Shown: piece after piece, positions 39,233 to 51,400 of the stretch
Numbering within the stretch: position 1 is the first letter of the stretch
Layout: every line of letters starts with the position of its first letter
Origin: Acridotheres tristis
Lineage: Eukaryota > Chordata > Aves > Passeriformes > Sturnidae
Direction: 5' to 3'
DNA: 64,000 bases
NCBI GenBank assembly: GCA_037013685.1
Contig: CM072885.1
Coordinates: forward strand, 27,441,442 to 27,505,441
The notes under the pieces: generated by a model
Database searches by the model: none
Told to the model about the DNA's origin: nothing
Seen by the model: only the letters and a program-made list of their open reading frames with translations
Position numbers and translations under genes: made by a program

Positions 39233-39951
39233 TGTCTTGGTTTGAAAGACAGGTATGGTCTAAGGAAAGGCAAGAGCCCCTTTTCTGCGATGCAGAGTGC
39301 AACCCGCCTCCCTTTTAATTATTTTAGGTCCAAATCAGACGATTTCAGGCAGGAGATATGGGGATGTGAATAACAGTTCTTTACTGGTATCTAACAAGGC
39401 AGAAAACAACAACAGCTATGAAAATTGGCAACAGAACAGAACAGTCTAGCTCCGCTCCAGTCCCTTTTGGCCTCAGGCCGTCTCCCTGCGCTCAGTTACC
39501 GGTGCTGTGGGGGCAGGGCAGGTCCCGCGCAGTTGAAGAGGGGCTGGAGTGATGGCGGCGGAGGCCCAGGGGTGAGAGGGGATGGGAAAGTGACTTCCCC
39601 CCTCATGGTGTCGGTCGTGGTGCTCAGCAGAGTGTCCGGAGATAGTAGGGTGAGATGGGAGAGCAGCAGAGCGATGTCCAAAGGCAGGGAGCGTGGATCT
39701 CAGTGCTGGGATGGCAGGGGAGATGCCAGAGCGGAGCCCAGGCGGTCTTCCCACTCCACGAGCCAAGCGAGAGAGTGTCCCCCACCCCAGACCCCCGTCC
39801 ACCTTTCCTTTTCCGGTTTCCCCCCCTCCCCCTCCACCCACCCCCCTACGAGAGAACATTATCAGTCGTTTTAAGGTGTAGCCACAATTACTTAGCATAA
39901 CAATGGGAGAAATTCCACAGAAAGAAAAGGGGAACAATCCAACCCCAAACA
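39233..39951 (-). mobile_element. Solo LTR, family 1 copy b (719 bp, antisense)
   Basis: This is the inverted copy of 20953-21675. On the plus strand it runs from TGTCTTGGTTTGAAAG to CAACCCCAAACA, with a perfect 5-bp duplication, GTCTC, at 39228-39232 and 39952-39956. The two copies align over their full length with scattered substitutions and small indels, mainly around the G-rich run. Their flanks differ and each has its own duplication, so they are independent insertions and not a segmental duplication. Long frames on both strands (39425-39874 plus, 39473-39937 minus) come from its GC-rich centre. Confidence 0.9.
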
Positions 39952-42034
39952 GTCTCTTATGAGAGCAGCATGTGGGTTACCCATCGCTGCCCTCCTGAAT
40001 GTGTCTGAGTGAACAGGGCTGTTACTGCACTGCTTTATTTTGACTTCACATCAGGTAGGTGTTCTCACAGAAGACCATTTCAGCTTATGTTCAGAGATCT
40101 GGTTCTGAGGGCTTCTGTGGGTAGAGTATGATAAATGTAGAAACCCTGGATAACTCTCTACAGTTATGGTGTTCAGGTATTCCTTGTATAGCTCATACTA
40201 ATCTGCTCTCTCTGTTTCTAAACTGAGCTAAACAGAACATCTTCCTCCCTGTGTCTTTGTTCATATGCTATCTTAATTCTCACTTGCTTTATATTAGAGG
40301 GTAGAAGTTTATAATTGCCTTTGATAAACAAATGACTACCACAATGCAATATAATTTAAGCATTAAGTTTTACAGGAAATCTTACAAAAATGGTCAGCTT
40401 AAGGAAAACAGTAGATAATTAAATTATATCTACTTTAAGCTCTGAGGGGAATTTTGCACTTATACCTGGTTTAGGCAGAAGAGTGTTTTCTTTCATCTGT
40501 GTAAGGGAGCGATTCAAAAAATAAACATTTCTGTGTCTCATCTGTGCTTGCAGTGCTTGGTCTTCCTCCTGCCTCTATTTAATTTCCTGCTAGCTTATAC
40601 TCCTTTTAGTCTTTGCATGAAGACTTTGGGCCTCTTCCACAGCACATTGTTCAATCAGCCCTTGTTTGTACTGGAATGTCACGGATATTGTTGAGTTAGG
40701 TCAGGGCAGTCGAGATACGCAGTGTGTACAAGGGTTTTGTGCCAGAAGAGTCTATCAGTTTACCTGGCACTTGGTAAAAGCTCCAGTTTCCTGGGCAGGT
40801 TGGCAGACTTCTTGGTGGTTTTTCCTGAAACAACAATTGCTGCAAAGGATTCTTGTGAACCAAGTGAAAATAATGAGTAGATAACAATACTGTTTTTTAA
40901 AGAGTCCGACCTGACAGGTTTATCTAAGGATGACTTTGTCCCCTTTTTCTGGGAACACTTAGTATACCATGTTTTTTCTTCCCCAACTACTTTTGAATTC
41001 TAGTTAAGGTCTCCCTGTTTTTGCCTCGAGTCTCAAATAAAATGCAATTCATACTCTTCAAAAGGCTTTTAAAAATTATTTTTCTTTTTTTGATGTGGTT
41101 TTTTTGGACAGTCCTTGTCTAATATCTACATGCAGTAAAACACTGTGGAAAGCTGACATAGATCGTCATTGCCTAAGTTGGACATTTAGCAATTAAATTA
41201 CCCCCATTTTGAAGTACATCTAAATGATGTTTTCTGTGTTGAAACTGGGATTAGCAAGTTTGCGCTGTGTTTTCAGATAATTTAATGCCCTGTCTAAAAA
41301 ACAGTAAATGTCAGTAATTGTCAGTATCACAATTGTTCCACTTAAAAGGAAATAAATAAGCACAAGTTCTGAAGCTGTCATAAATAAAATCCTCTAATGT
41401 TCATCTGTTGAGTTTTAAGATGTGTATTTACAGATTCAGTTAAAAGGAGCCAGGAGGAATGCTTCCAAGTGCAGTTCCATATTGGATAGAAACATCAAAT
41501 TATAGTCCTTTCCCTGTATTTAACTTTGTATACATGTGTGATGTTGTATGTATTTACAAGAAAGGTTAATGGGAGAGAGCACCTACTCTGGTACTTCTAC
41601 CCTGAATCCATTTAATTTTAGATGGGGAAAAAATGGCACAGAATTAGTCTGTATGTTTTATTGGGAAGTATACATTTGCATTTATTGTATCATGATTTTC
41701 TTCTTTATTGAGTTTTTTTTTTTACTTAAATGAAATTTAGACAGGTGCTTTTTCTAGATTTGTGCAATTTTAATTAATTGAACAGTCTTGAGAGAATGGC
41801 ATGTATTGTACAGTTCACTTTTTTACAAGTTTCCCTTCATTATATAGCCAGTAGAATTGAGAGTTTAAATAGAATTACAGGCATTTGATCTAAAGCATGC
41901 TAAGGAGTTAATTTTATGTTTATGCCTTCTGAAGCTTTTTTTTTTTTATTAACCAGATAGCTAATACTGTGTGTGTAAAGGTGCTTTCTGTCATAGCAAG
42001 GTTGAGATCCTGGAGGAAAGGGATCTGAGGATAA

Positions 42035-42550
42035 ATATAGACGAAAAGAGTGTGGAAAGAGTGTGGCCAGCAGGTCCAGACAGGTGATCCCGCCCGTCTC
42101 CTCAGCCCTAGTGTGGCCACAGCTGGAGTGCTGTGTCCAGTTCTGGGTTCCTCAGTACAAGAGAGACATAGAGCTCTCGGTGCAGCTCAGGGCAGCATCT
42201 CTTTTATGAGGAGAGATTGAGGCAGCTGGGCTGTTTAGTCTGGAAAAGACCGAGAGGAAATCTCATTAATGCGCATAAATATCTGAAAGGCGGGTGTCAA
42301 GAGGATGGTGCCGGACTCTTTCCGGTGCTGCGCAGCAGCAGGATGAAGCACAGTGGCCATAAACTAAACCACAATAAGTTTCACCTCAACCTGAGGAAGA
42401 ACTTCCTCACAGTGAGGGTGGCAGAGCACTGGAACAGGCTGTCTAGGGAGGTCATGGGGTCTTTCTCTCTGCGGACATTCCAAACCCACCCGATTCTTGT
42501 AGAATACCCTGCCTTGGCAGGGGGCTCCAGCGGACGATCAGCGGAGGTGC
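42035..42550 (+). mobile_element. CR1 LINE 3' fragment lacking its terminal repeats
   Basis: About 500 bases read as CR1: AGTGTGGCCAGCAGGTCC, GCTGGAGTGCTGTGTCCAG, GAGATTGAGGCAGCTGGGC, AACCTGAGGAAGAACTTCCT, GAGCACTGGAACAGGCTGTC and CCTGCCTTGGCAGGGGGCTC. The match fails near GACGATCAGCGGAGGTGCCC at about 42533-42552, before the usual final ~40 bases and ATTCTGTG repeats. A CpG-rich block follows at once. The open frame at 42217-42885 reads through the CR1 and into that block and is not a gene. Confidence 0.88.
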
Positions 42551-42890
42551 CCGCGGGCGGGAGCCGCGGCCGCTGCGCGCAGCCTCCGCCAGGTGGCAGG
42601 AGCGGCCCGCGCCGGGCGCGCCGCGGCTCGGGGGAGCGTCACAGCTTGCGGGGAGCCCGGCCCGAGCCTCGCCGCTGTCCCGCCGCCTCTCCGCTGCCGG
42701 GCTCGGTGCGGAAAGCCGCCTTGCTCACCCTCACCTGCTCGGTGCGTCGCGGTGTCCTCTGCAGGCTGTGCTCCGCCCTCCCGCACCCCGGGAAGGGGCA
42801 CCAGACCCGGGGCAACCCTTGGGAGAACCTGCCACCCGTTGCAGCTCGTGTACCGGCACGGAGGGCACAGCTCCGGCTAAATTAACTGCT
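42540..42890. promoter_or_regulatory. Intronic CpG-island-like block
   Basis: About 350 bases are very GC- and CpG-rich in an otherwise AT-rich intron; by eye there are about 22 CpG in the first 120 bases. The block contains GGGCGGGAG (GC-box-like, 42554-42562), many GCGC/CGCG tracts and a CTCF-like site. It could be an internal CpG-island promoter, an insulator, or GC-rich DNA moved in beside the CR1. No TATA box or convincing start codon context is seen. The frames through it have biased Arg/Ala/Pro composition and resemble no known protein. Confidence 0.6.
42583..42601 (+). promoter_or_regulatory. CTCF-like binding motif
   Basis: CCTCCGCCAGGTGGCAGGA matches the core CTCF pattern CC-N-(C/G)-(C/T)-AG-(G/A)-(G/T)-GGC-(A/G)-(C/G) at all core positions. 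It lies in the CpG-rich block. This is motif evidence only; occupancy is not shown, and CpG methylation in the core could block binding. Confidence 0.45.
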
Positions 42891-42896
42891 TCTTCG

Positions 42897-42953
42897 GAAA
42901 AAAAACAAAAGCAAAATCAAACAAACAAACAACACAAACCCCCAAAAAACCCC
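42897..42953. repeat. A/C-rich low-complexity tract
   Basis: An A-run, then AAACAAACAAACAACAC and a C/A mixture, follows the CpG-rich block directly. It could be the tail of a retroposed copy or just the same A/C (GT on the other strand) low-complexity class seen at 17107-17163 and 31255-31370. Confidence 0.7.
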
Positions 42954-45354
42954 GCTTGCTCTGAAATCATTCTCCCGGTGGAAAACGAGGAACACTTTGT
43001 GTACCCTCTGTCTAAAATGAGCCCCTTACACTCATGAAGAGTGTACTTTAGAGGCATTTTGGGGTTTCTGCCCACGTTTGTATTACATTCCCAGCACTTC
43101 TGTTATAAAGTATTTCATTAAAAGCTGATGTCTGTACATTAGAATGAGTTGGTGACATTGGTGAGCTTGATTTTATTTTGCTTTATTTTTCCCCCTCAAA
43201 TCTTGTTAAGCTGTTGGAAAGCCTTGCCCTCTTTCCTTGCTGCTGAAAAAGAAAATGTCGAGCAAAGTATGTAATATCAAATCATACATGGCACTCAATG
43301 TACTCTGACAAGTCATGGCAGTAAATTGAAGTTCTAGGTGAGAGAGCCCAATAGCAGCAATGATTTGAGAAAACCCAGTACACAGATGTAGTTTAAGTCA
43401 TGAAAATTCTGAAAAAGAAGCCCTAAGGATTATTCATCTTCTCTCCTATAATGCTTCTGAATTCTGCTTATTGGAAGAAATAAATTTTAATTTAGGCACT
43501 CCAGCACTTGTATATGTATGACAAAGCTGAAACCAGGTGCGGAATTGCACATTGTTTGAAGGTCTTGGAGGATATTCTGAACTGTGGAAATGAAAGTTTC
43601 TTAAAATTCCTGGCAGTGCTTGGAAAATCCATAGTATTTATGAGTTTAAATTCTTTTGATGGTTAGAAATGTCTCCTTCCTTTGAACTTTTCAGCTTAAT
43701 TTAAAAATATATAGACACCATGGGGAGGAGAATTAGTTTCTCTATGGCAAGATTAGATAAAGAGACATTTATAACAGGCTCGTGTCTGTGACCAAAAGTT
43801 CTTCAAGATATGATTTATAGCTTGGAGGTGTTTTCCTCCTGGTCCTCACCACCCACCCCCCACCCCACCAAAAAAAAGTTGATGAGTGCAGTAGAGCCCA
43901 TGTCCCTGTGGTAGCCATGTGCAATTTGCAGACAGAGCTGAGGATACCTCGGCACTGTGTTCATAGCGCAAATGGGATGTGCGTGCATTGGCCAGCTAGG
44001 AGTCAGTGAGTTATTTGTGACAGACACCTCTGCCCATTGGCTCAGGACAGTGCCTAAGTGATGCTGAGCATCCCTGCTGCTGCCCCAGGTCACCTCCCTC
44101 CCTGAAATTTGTAGGAGATAAAGTGTGGGACAGGGACCTCCTCCAACCTCTGCAGATTTTCAATCAAATTGCAGCTGTCATGGTTTGTATTTATTGTAGT
44201 GTTTTATTCAGTTAAATTTAGCTCTAAAATAAAGCTCCAAATTCCATACCCCAAGGCATGAACAATTTGGGTTGTTTGTTGCTCAGTGCAGATATGAAAA
44301 TGGCGGAAGTATAGATCTGTGTGTATGTACACACACAGAGGCAAACATATATTCATAATAAAAACCACATAAAAGTAGGCAGGCTTTAGCTGAAAAAGAT
44401 CTGCCAGTACTTGCAATAGTGGTGTTAAATGATGCTCCCTGTTTGAATCCAATATTATAAGGACAGACCAGTTTGAAATGGAATTTGGTTCTGGGCACAG
44501 GAGAGAAGGATAACTTGGAGCATGTTATTACCTGAAGTTAAACTACAGACGGCAGAATTAATTCATTGGCATGCACTTCAGTGTTTGTTTAAAATGCATG
44601 GATGAAAGTAACGCATTTACTTACTTGCTCTGTGTTCTGCAAGCTTTCTTGGGCATTGTATGCACATTATATATGTGTATGTGTGTGTATTTATGTATTT
44701 TTCTTTTTCTTTCCAGGACTTTATTGACTGTTGGTGATAAGTAAAATTTGCATTCTCCACTTCTGTTAAGCAGAAGGACTTTTTTAATATGTAATGTTTC
44801 TTGCACTCAGAATCAGTTTAGCATCCACTCATTCCCTGTGTTTCTGAAGGGTAGCCTTGTGGCATGAGTGCATCTTGCTGTTGTTCTTAAGGTGAATACC
44901 CCACAATCCTAGCATTCCTCTCAGGAAGTAGGTAGTTATTCATGTTGTAGCTAGGTCTCATTAATTATCTGCTGTCTATGTAAAGCACTCTCCAATTATA
45001 CCACCAGGTACCTGTTGTTAAGCTTCATTTATCTTTGGCTTTATTGTGCTTTTGCCATAGCAAATTGTCTTGCATCCCTGAGAGTTGCTATTTATTCCTT
45101 AGTAACTGATGTTCTACTGTCTCCTGACCTGATTTTTCCCAAACATTTTTGTATAATTAATAGGTACTCCTCAACTTTCTGTTCTTCTCCTAGTTTATGT
45201 GGCTGTAGCTGTAAGAAAAGACAGATAGTGGGACATACAGTTTAATGAAAACTCTCTTGGATTGTTTTTTTTGTTTTTATGGGAGACTTGATTTTCTCAA
45301 GCATTAATTGCTTGAGAATGCTGTCTTTATAAATCTTGTTCTCTTTTCCCACAG

Positions 45355-45467
45355 GATTTGCAAATAGAGCGAGAGAGAACTGTGTATAATATTTCTGGCG
45401 GCTGCACAGCCCTGGTCGTGGTGTATTTATTGGGGAAGCTTTATGTGGCAAACGCTGGCGATAGCAG
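45355..45467 (+). CDS. PPM1H: PPM1H exon 4 (NAGDSR motif)
   Basis: This 113-bp exon encodes 37 codons plus two bases of a split Arg codon, from DLQIERERTVYNISGG to LYVANAGDS. The acceptor is TTTTCCCACAG at 45354 and the donor GTAAGT from 45468. GGCTALVVVYLLGKLYVANAGDSR is the classic PP2C core strand pair. Its Asp matches human Asp288, the metal-coordinating residue used in substrate-trapping mutants. Differences from human are conservative: Thr-Val for Ser-Ser after ERER, and VVVYL for IVICL. The exon is intact. The upstream intron is phase 0 and the downstream intron phase 2, so skipping it would shift the frame. Confidence 0.96.
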
Positions 45468-48400
45468 GTAAGTGTGTTGTCTGCCCATCTATTCCTTCAC
45501 CCCAAACTCTCCAGGTATGGTGTTACTGAGTTCCTTAAATGCAGACAGCATCACAAGAAGATTCTATTTCTTGGCTGGACACTTAGCACTTCTCACAGAA
45601 ATGAAGGCAAGTGCCAGAGATAGCATTCCAGTATCTTGCGCAGTGGTTGCAGTCAGGGAAACTGACAGCACTTCTGGTCCTCTAGCAGTTTCTGAATGAC
45701 TTGATGTGTGCAGAGAAGTGGAGAAGTACTAAAAAGCCATTGAAACACAAGAGATGTTGGGTGCATAGTAGAGTTGTGTGTTGAAAACTGACAAGGTGAC
45801 TGCATCCGGAACAGTTCGTAGGGCTGCATTTGTTCTGTATGGAGTCGTGTGGCTCCTGTTGCCAGGCTTAGTCATGATAGGCCATTTGGCTTTCAGATTT
45901 TCATGTAATTTAAGGTAGTGATCAGTAAGCAAATAGCTGCTACTCTTGCCTTGGGGGAAGAGGAGGCAGAGGCAGGCTATCATAGTATAGGTTTTTTGCC
46001 TTGTCCTGCTCTAGCTCATGTATTTGTCCATTTCTCAGAACTGAATGCTGTTGCTCAGGAGCTGTTGCTTTGTTTTATTTTGAAGTTGGGTGCTTGAAGA
46101 CTCATGATAAGAAGTATTTTCTTTGTCTTTGGATGCTGCTAAAGATAGGAGCATACTGAAAATCTCTTGCATTCTTTCACCCTCTCTATCTCTGCCCTTA
46201 CCACCATTGGAGGGAGATAATGAGGTTCTTCTTGCAAGACTTCAGCCTTCATGTGGGTTTTTTTGTCAGTGCGCTGCATAAACAGGGCAGGGAGAAGAGT
46301 TCCCATGCAATACAAACTACTCATGTATTCTGTTCAGTAATCGCTCAGTAATTAACATCTGCAAAAATATTGAACCATGTTGTCTTTAGGTGAAGACTGC
46401 TATGGTTATGAGTTTGTGTTTAAGGTTTGTGCACACACAGTTCATGTTTGCAGTGTGTACACCCACATACTTACAGAGACAAGACTCAAAAGTTAAGGGT
46501 TTTGTAGTTTAAACCTAAGATTTTTATTGTCTCTTGCTGCTTTACACTGTGTAGGAAGTCAGATAAATCCTTTGTGCATAAAATTCCTGTTCTTTTCATG
46601 TTTGTGATTGGTTTTAAGAAGCTAAATTTGCTGTATGAGTTGCAAGTTGCTCACCCAGTTTCTATTGGTGAGTGACATATTTGAATCTCCTTTTTGTATC
46701 AAATGTCAAGTGAGTCCTCACATGGTAGCTACAAATGTGTTTGAGGTGATCACCTATCTGGTCAACAGAACTACTAGCTAAACTACATTCTATCTTTCCT
46801 GCCATTAAATTAAAAATAATCCTGGTTTTTTGTGCTGTTGCACTTGAAGTACAGTTGAGTCTCTTTGTTGAATCAGCTAATTTGCTTTATTGTCTCTTAA
46901 AAGTGTGCTGTGAAAAACTGGCCATGTGGGACTTACTTCTAAGTAGCCAAGATCTTTGTTCTTAAACGACTGGAACTGGCTGCTTCCAGTTCCCTCAAGA
47001 TTCCTTCTGTGCTCCCTACGAGCAGCCTCAGCTCCATTGCAGCCTCTGATATCCAAGGGTAGGACACTCCAGTTGGAGGTGATTTGGAGTTGGGGCCAGA
47101 GTATTGGTGTAACTGTAGTTAAACATACTAAGTCTTCAAGACATTTTGCATGTTCATTAAGTTCACCCAGCACATCTCTTCAGAAACACAGGCAGAGCAG
47201 GAATCAGAAAGGAAGCCATTGGGTGTTGTTTGAACTGGATTCACATTCTCATTCCTAACATCTTGTTGGTGATAAAGTCCCTCTGGATTCAAAATAGTTT
47301 GGTTTTGTGCTTCTCAAATGAACGTCACAAAAAATCTCTTGTATGCTGAGGAGAATTATTCCAAAATCTTTCATTTCCTGGTAAGTCCGTTCCTAGACTT
47401 TTCTAGCTCAAAAGAAATTTTAAAGCTTTAAAGTGTAGATCAGTTAGTCTGGGTCTCTCTCCCACAAAATTCCATCTTTCAGAGAAAAAAACAGCTGTTG
47501 CAAAACACCCGAGTTGCTATTGGGACAAAAAGGACATTTTAGGACTAGACAAGCCACTTTGAGGTTGTCTCCCCCTGCCAAGATGCACAGTGAATTCCTG
47601 TATATTGAAGAGCCCAGTTATGTAGTCAAGAAATTTTACTTGTGTTAGTTGGAAAAACATGTTTCTTTTTGCTGTCTCATGCCTTGTGTGTTCAGCTTTG
47701 TGGTTTGTACAGGTAAAAGGGAAGGCAGAGAGAAATATAATAAGCAAACTACTTCAAGAAATTATTTTCTGCTCTCGAGAAGAAGGATGGGTTTGTTTTT
47801 TCTCTCAAACAGGGGACTGACTTCCTCTTGCTGCTGTTGGAATTAGAAGACAAAATGCTTGGTTCTTAGTTTCTTTGAGTTCACCTACTAATCTGTGCCT
47901 TTCCCTTCTCCTCATTCTCCTTCTTCCCTCTCTGCTACCCTACTGGAAAAAGCCTGCAAATAAATCAAGTTTCCCACAGATAGGAATCTGTGAGAGAAGG
48001 TTTTGTGTGGGAAATAAACATTTTGGGTTCATGCAAACCTTGGTTATATTGCTTCTCCCTAGGTGAAGGTTAGGTTTTAGAATTTCAGGGAACTTCAAAA
48101 CAGCAGAAATTTTTAAAGGTGGGTTTTGAACAGCTTCTGCTGTCCGAGGACCAAGGTATGTGCAACAAACTGTTACTATCACAATGAGACTAAGGAAACT
48201 TTAAGTGTGAGACTTGAATAATAATGTACTGTGTGGTGCCAGTTATAGCTCAGACTTATGTCTGTGGTATTCAGTTTATCCACCAAAGCTTCTCAGATCT
48301 AATAATTTCATGCCACATACCCTGGCAGTGTTGTATAGCAGCTGTCCTTTTGTAGTTGATGTATAATTACATCATGAAAAGACTTTAATTACCATATTAC

Positions 48401-51400
48401 TAAATTACCAGCCAGCAATCCTTTCAGGTTCAGCCCTAGCTCACTTCTGTATGGACTATTAGGCTTCTCTAAGCTGAACACTTTTGGTTGGTGTAAAAGG
48501 GAGGAAAAATTGTGCTAATTGTAGGTTTTGTTATGAACTATTATCGAGCTTAATGTTATGGCATCACTAATGTCAATGATATAATAAACTTCAGCTAACA
48601 ATGCAATCTCAGTTCTGTAATAATTATATGTTAACTGCACATGATACCAGAACTCTACTAAAAATGAGGTGATGTATTCAGAGCCTGATAAAAACAACTT
48701 AGAAGCAACTACTTTCCTTCTCTAATGGCTTGTCTGATCATTCTTGGACTCTGCCATAAATATACCTATTTGTACAGTCAAAATTCATATCTGAGTATCG
48801 GCCAAAGCTTTTTCTTTCTCTCTCTTTCTTCTTTTCAGTGATTAGCAGTGTCCATGCAAAGTTATCTGATTAGGGACTGATAGTGCTATAGTCAGATATC
48901 CAATATATAGTGCTTTTTTTTGGTGAGCATCAAGGCGCTGTGTTTTGCTTACCAGCCTGATATATTTGCTATGAAAACTAGGACATTGGAATAGCTGCTT
49001 TTTATTTATTTTTTTTTTTAAATATGGACTAGTAAATCTTCTCTAGTCATTATTTTAAATAGTGTTGTTCAATTCTGCATTGCTTAAGTGACTTTTACTT
49101 CTGAACTGCCATAACACGCCTTGTTAATGTCAGTTCTTTTTAGTTTTATGCTCTCTATTGGGATATTGTTTTATAGCTACTGATGAAGCAGTTCTAAAAC
49201 AGGGACTTAATGTTTTTACTGATTACTGCCCAATTATTGTATAGCCTCATGCAACATAACATTTGTCCAATATCACTACAATGACTGTAATGCAATACGA
49301 TCATATTAACAATGTTTGGGATGAGCATTGTTCTGGCTTTTGTGTTGTCTGGAGCTGCTCAGAGACTGCAGGCACTTCCATTTTGTGCTGTGCTTGGAGC
49401 CACATAGGGAAGCTGTGCCTTTATCATTATACAAGAAGCAAGACATCACAAGTTGATACGATTTTCCCACGTACCCTGAAACCCTCACTAAACCTGCAAA
49501 TGAGTACTTGGGCTTTTCTTGATTTATTGGCAGAACATGACGTCAAAGCAAAGAACCTGATGTTCCAAAGGCTTCGCAGACTTGCAGGGTCACTGAATTT
49601 TTTGCTTTACTTCATCAGCTCTTTTTTATCATCTTTTTGCCGCCTTGCTTTTGCTCCACAGTACTTATGTGTTCAGGGCATATTCACACTCTACTTGAAC
49701 ATACATCCTCATGTCCAGAATAGATTTTCTCCTCCTTTTTGCACGTGTAAAATTAATGCTAATGCATTTTGGCTTATTAAATGGTAGGAGCTCATTGAGT
49801 GAATATTTTTGTGATGGTTTTGTGTGGGTGCAGGTGAAGTAATTTCATTGGTACTTCAAGAGATCAGGTGTGGGAGAGTGTATTTATAACACAGTCTTCT
49901 CCCAGTGTAATAAAATAACGAATTGAAAATTGAATTTGTTTACCATTTGAATTCTTTCTGGATTTGCTGCTTGTGTTGAAGCTTACTACATTTATACTTC
50001 CTCTTCTTTGTCATGGTGTTTGTCAGCTGCTTCCCTCATGGTTACTCAGATTTGGGGCTTAATTTGCTTTTATGAACTAAATGAAAGCAGCATGGAAATA
50101 GCCATGTGTCTGCTGACTGGCAGTGTAGCTTAAACAGAATTTCGGAGAAGTCAGAATTGATGATTCTGAGCCATTTTTGTGGTTCATGGTGTATGACCGC
50201 TTCCTCGAGGCAGTCCAGCAGGGTCGTTTGTGCCAGAAACGTTAACACTGTGTAAGGATGGAAACTAAAAAGTGTTCTAATATATTGCTATTGTAGAACT
50301 AGTTTACTTTAGTCTTTGGTTTACTGTCTAGGAAGCTTTAATTTTCTGTTTTTCATAACTACTCAACTTCTAATCTAAATGGTGTGTATTTTCCCTGTTT
50401 TCTGTGAGTGGTCTGCCTAAGGCCTCTCTGTCTTCTTACATCTGTGTCTGCATAAACAACAATAACTGTGCTTCATACTGGAGACTTAGAGGTCTCTAGA
50501 GGAGAGACTAACTTAGTTACTAAGCTTCTTCAGTCTGCAGTATTTGGAAAAGCATTTTTTTCCTGTCTTCTCCAAAAGATGGAGCAAAGGAAGTTGCAAA
50601 ACCGAACACACTAGGGCCATGCAATCATTAGGATTTCTCTTCATTTTCTGAAGTTCTCAAATACTCCAAATACTGAAAGGATGCCACTCCAGAGGCAAGA
50701 GCAACACTTAGAGATTGTAGTTTGGCCAGTCTATGGTACATCCCCTTTTTAGGTTATTATTAATTCTCCGACAGAATCACTTGAAAATAAAAAAAGCTTG
50801 ATCATTTCAGGGAAACAGATAACCTAAATCTGGTTTGCTCACAGGTCTGTGTAGTGATGAGAGATTGAATTCAAAGCAAAGCAAGTTTCTGCCATGTACA
50901 TTCTCCTTCATTGCAGTTTGGTAGGTGGAGAGGTCTCACCCTGACTAGCCCAAAATGTTGGAAAAAATGTTCAGGAGACATGGCCATATCCTCTCTCTCT
51001 GTTCTTCCTGTCTCTTTTCCTTAGAAGCATGATCTGCAAAAAGGCCTGCAGAAAGTCTTTCTCCCCTTTTCCTGCCTGGCCTCCTTCCAGAGAGAAGCAG
51101 GAGCACGAGATTCATTGGAATTACAACAGCCTCTGATACTGCAGGATTTTGTGCTAGATAAAGCTATTGAAGGCACTTCAAGAAACACTTAAGGCAAGAG
51201 TGTGAAGAAATGGTGTTGGAGCAGAAAGAAGTCATTTCACTCAAAGGGCAGTGCTAAGAAAGATCATTTTCTAGTTATCCAGTGAATTACAAATTCCAAG
51301 TTACTGGCATGTCATATCCAGCATTGACTTGGCAGAAATTATGAATTTGGTAGTAAATGTCTGCAGGCTTTGAAGACCAAAAAAATGTCCAACTTATTTT

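Larger units (their letters stand above)
37676..45354 (+). other. PPM1H: PPM1H intron 3
   Basis: This 7,679-bp phase-0 intron has donor GTATGT and acceptor TTCCCACAG. It holds a long pyrimidine tract (38428-38506), an antisense solo LTR (39233-39951), a CR1 fragment (about 42035-42550) and the CpG-rich block (about 42540-42890) followed by an A/C-rich tract. Nothing else is recognised. Confidence 0.9.

Noticed and set aside
42217..42885. 222-codon frame through the CR1 and the CpG block
   Set aside because: It is a chimera of repeat sequence and GC-rich DNA. The GC-rich part is Arg/Ala/Pro-biased with no recognisable domain or splice context.
49263..49787. 174-codon frame, the longest in intron 4
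   Set aside because: No domain, no family resemblance, no splice or promoter context. AT-rich intron DNA can leave such a frame open by chance.
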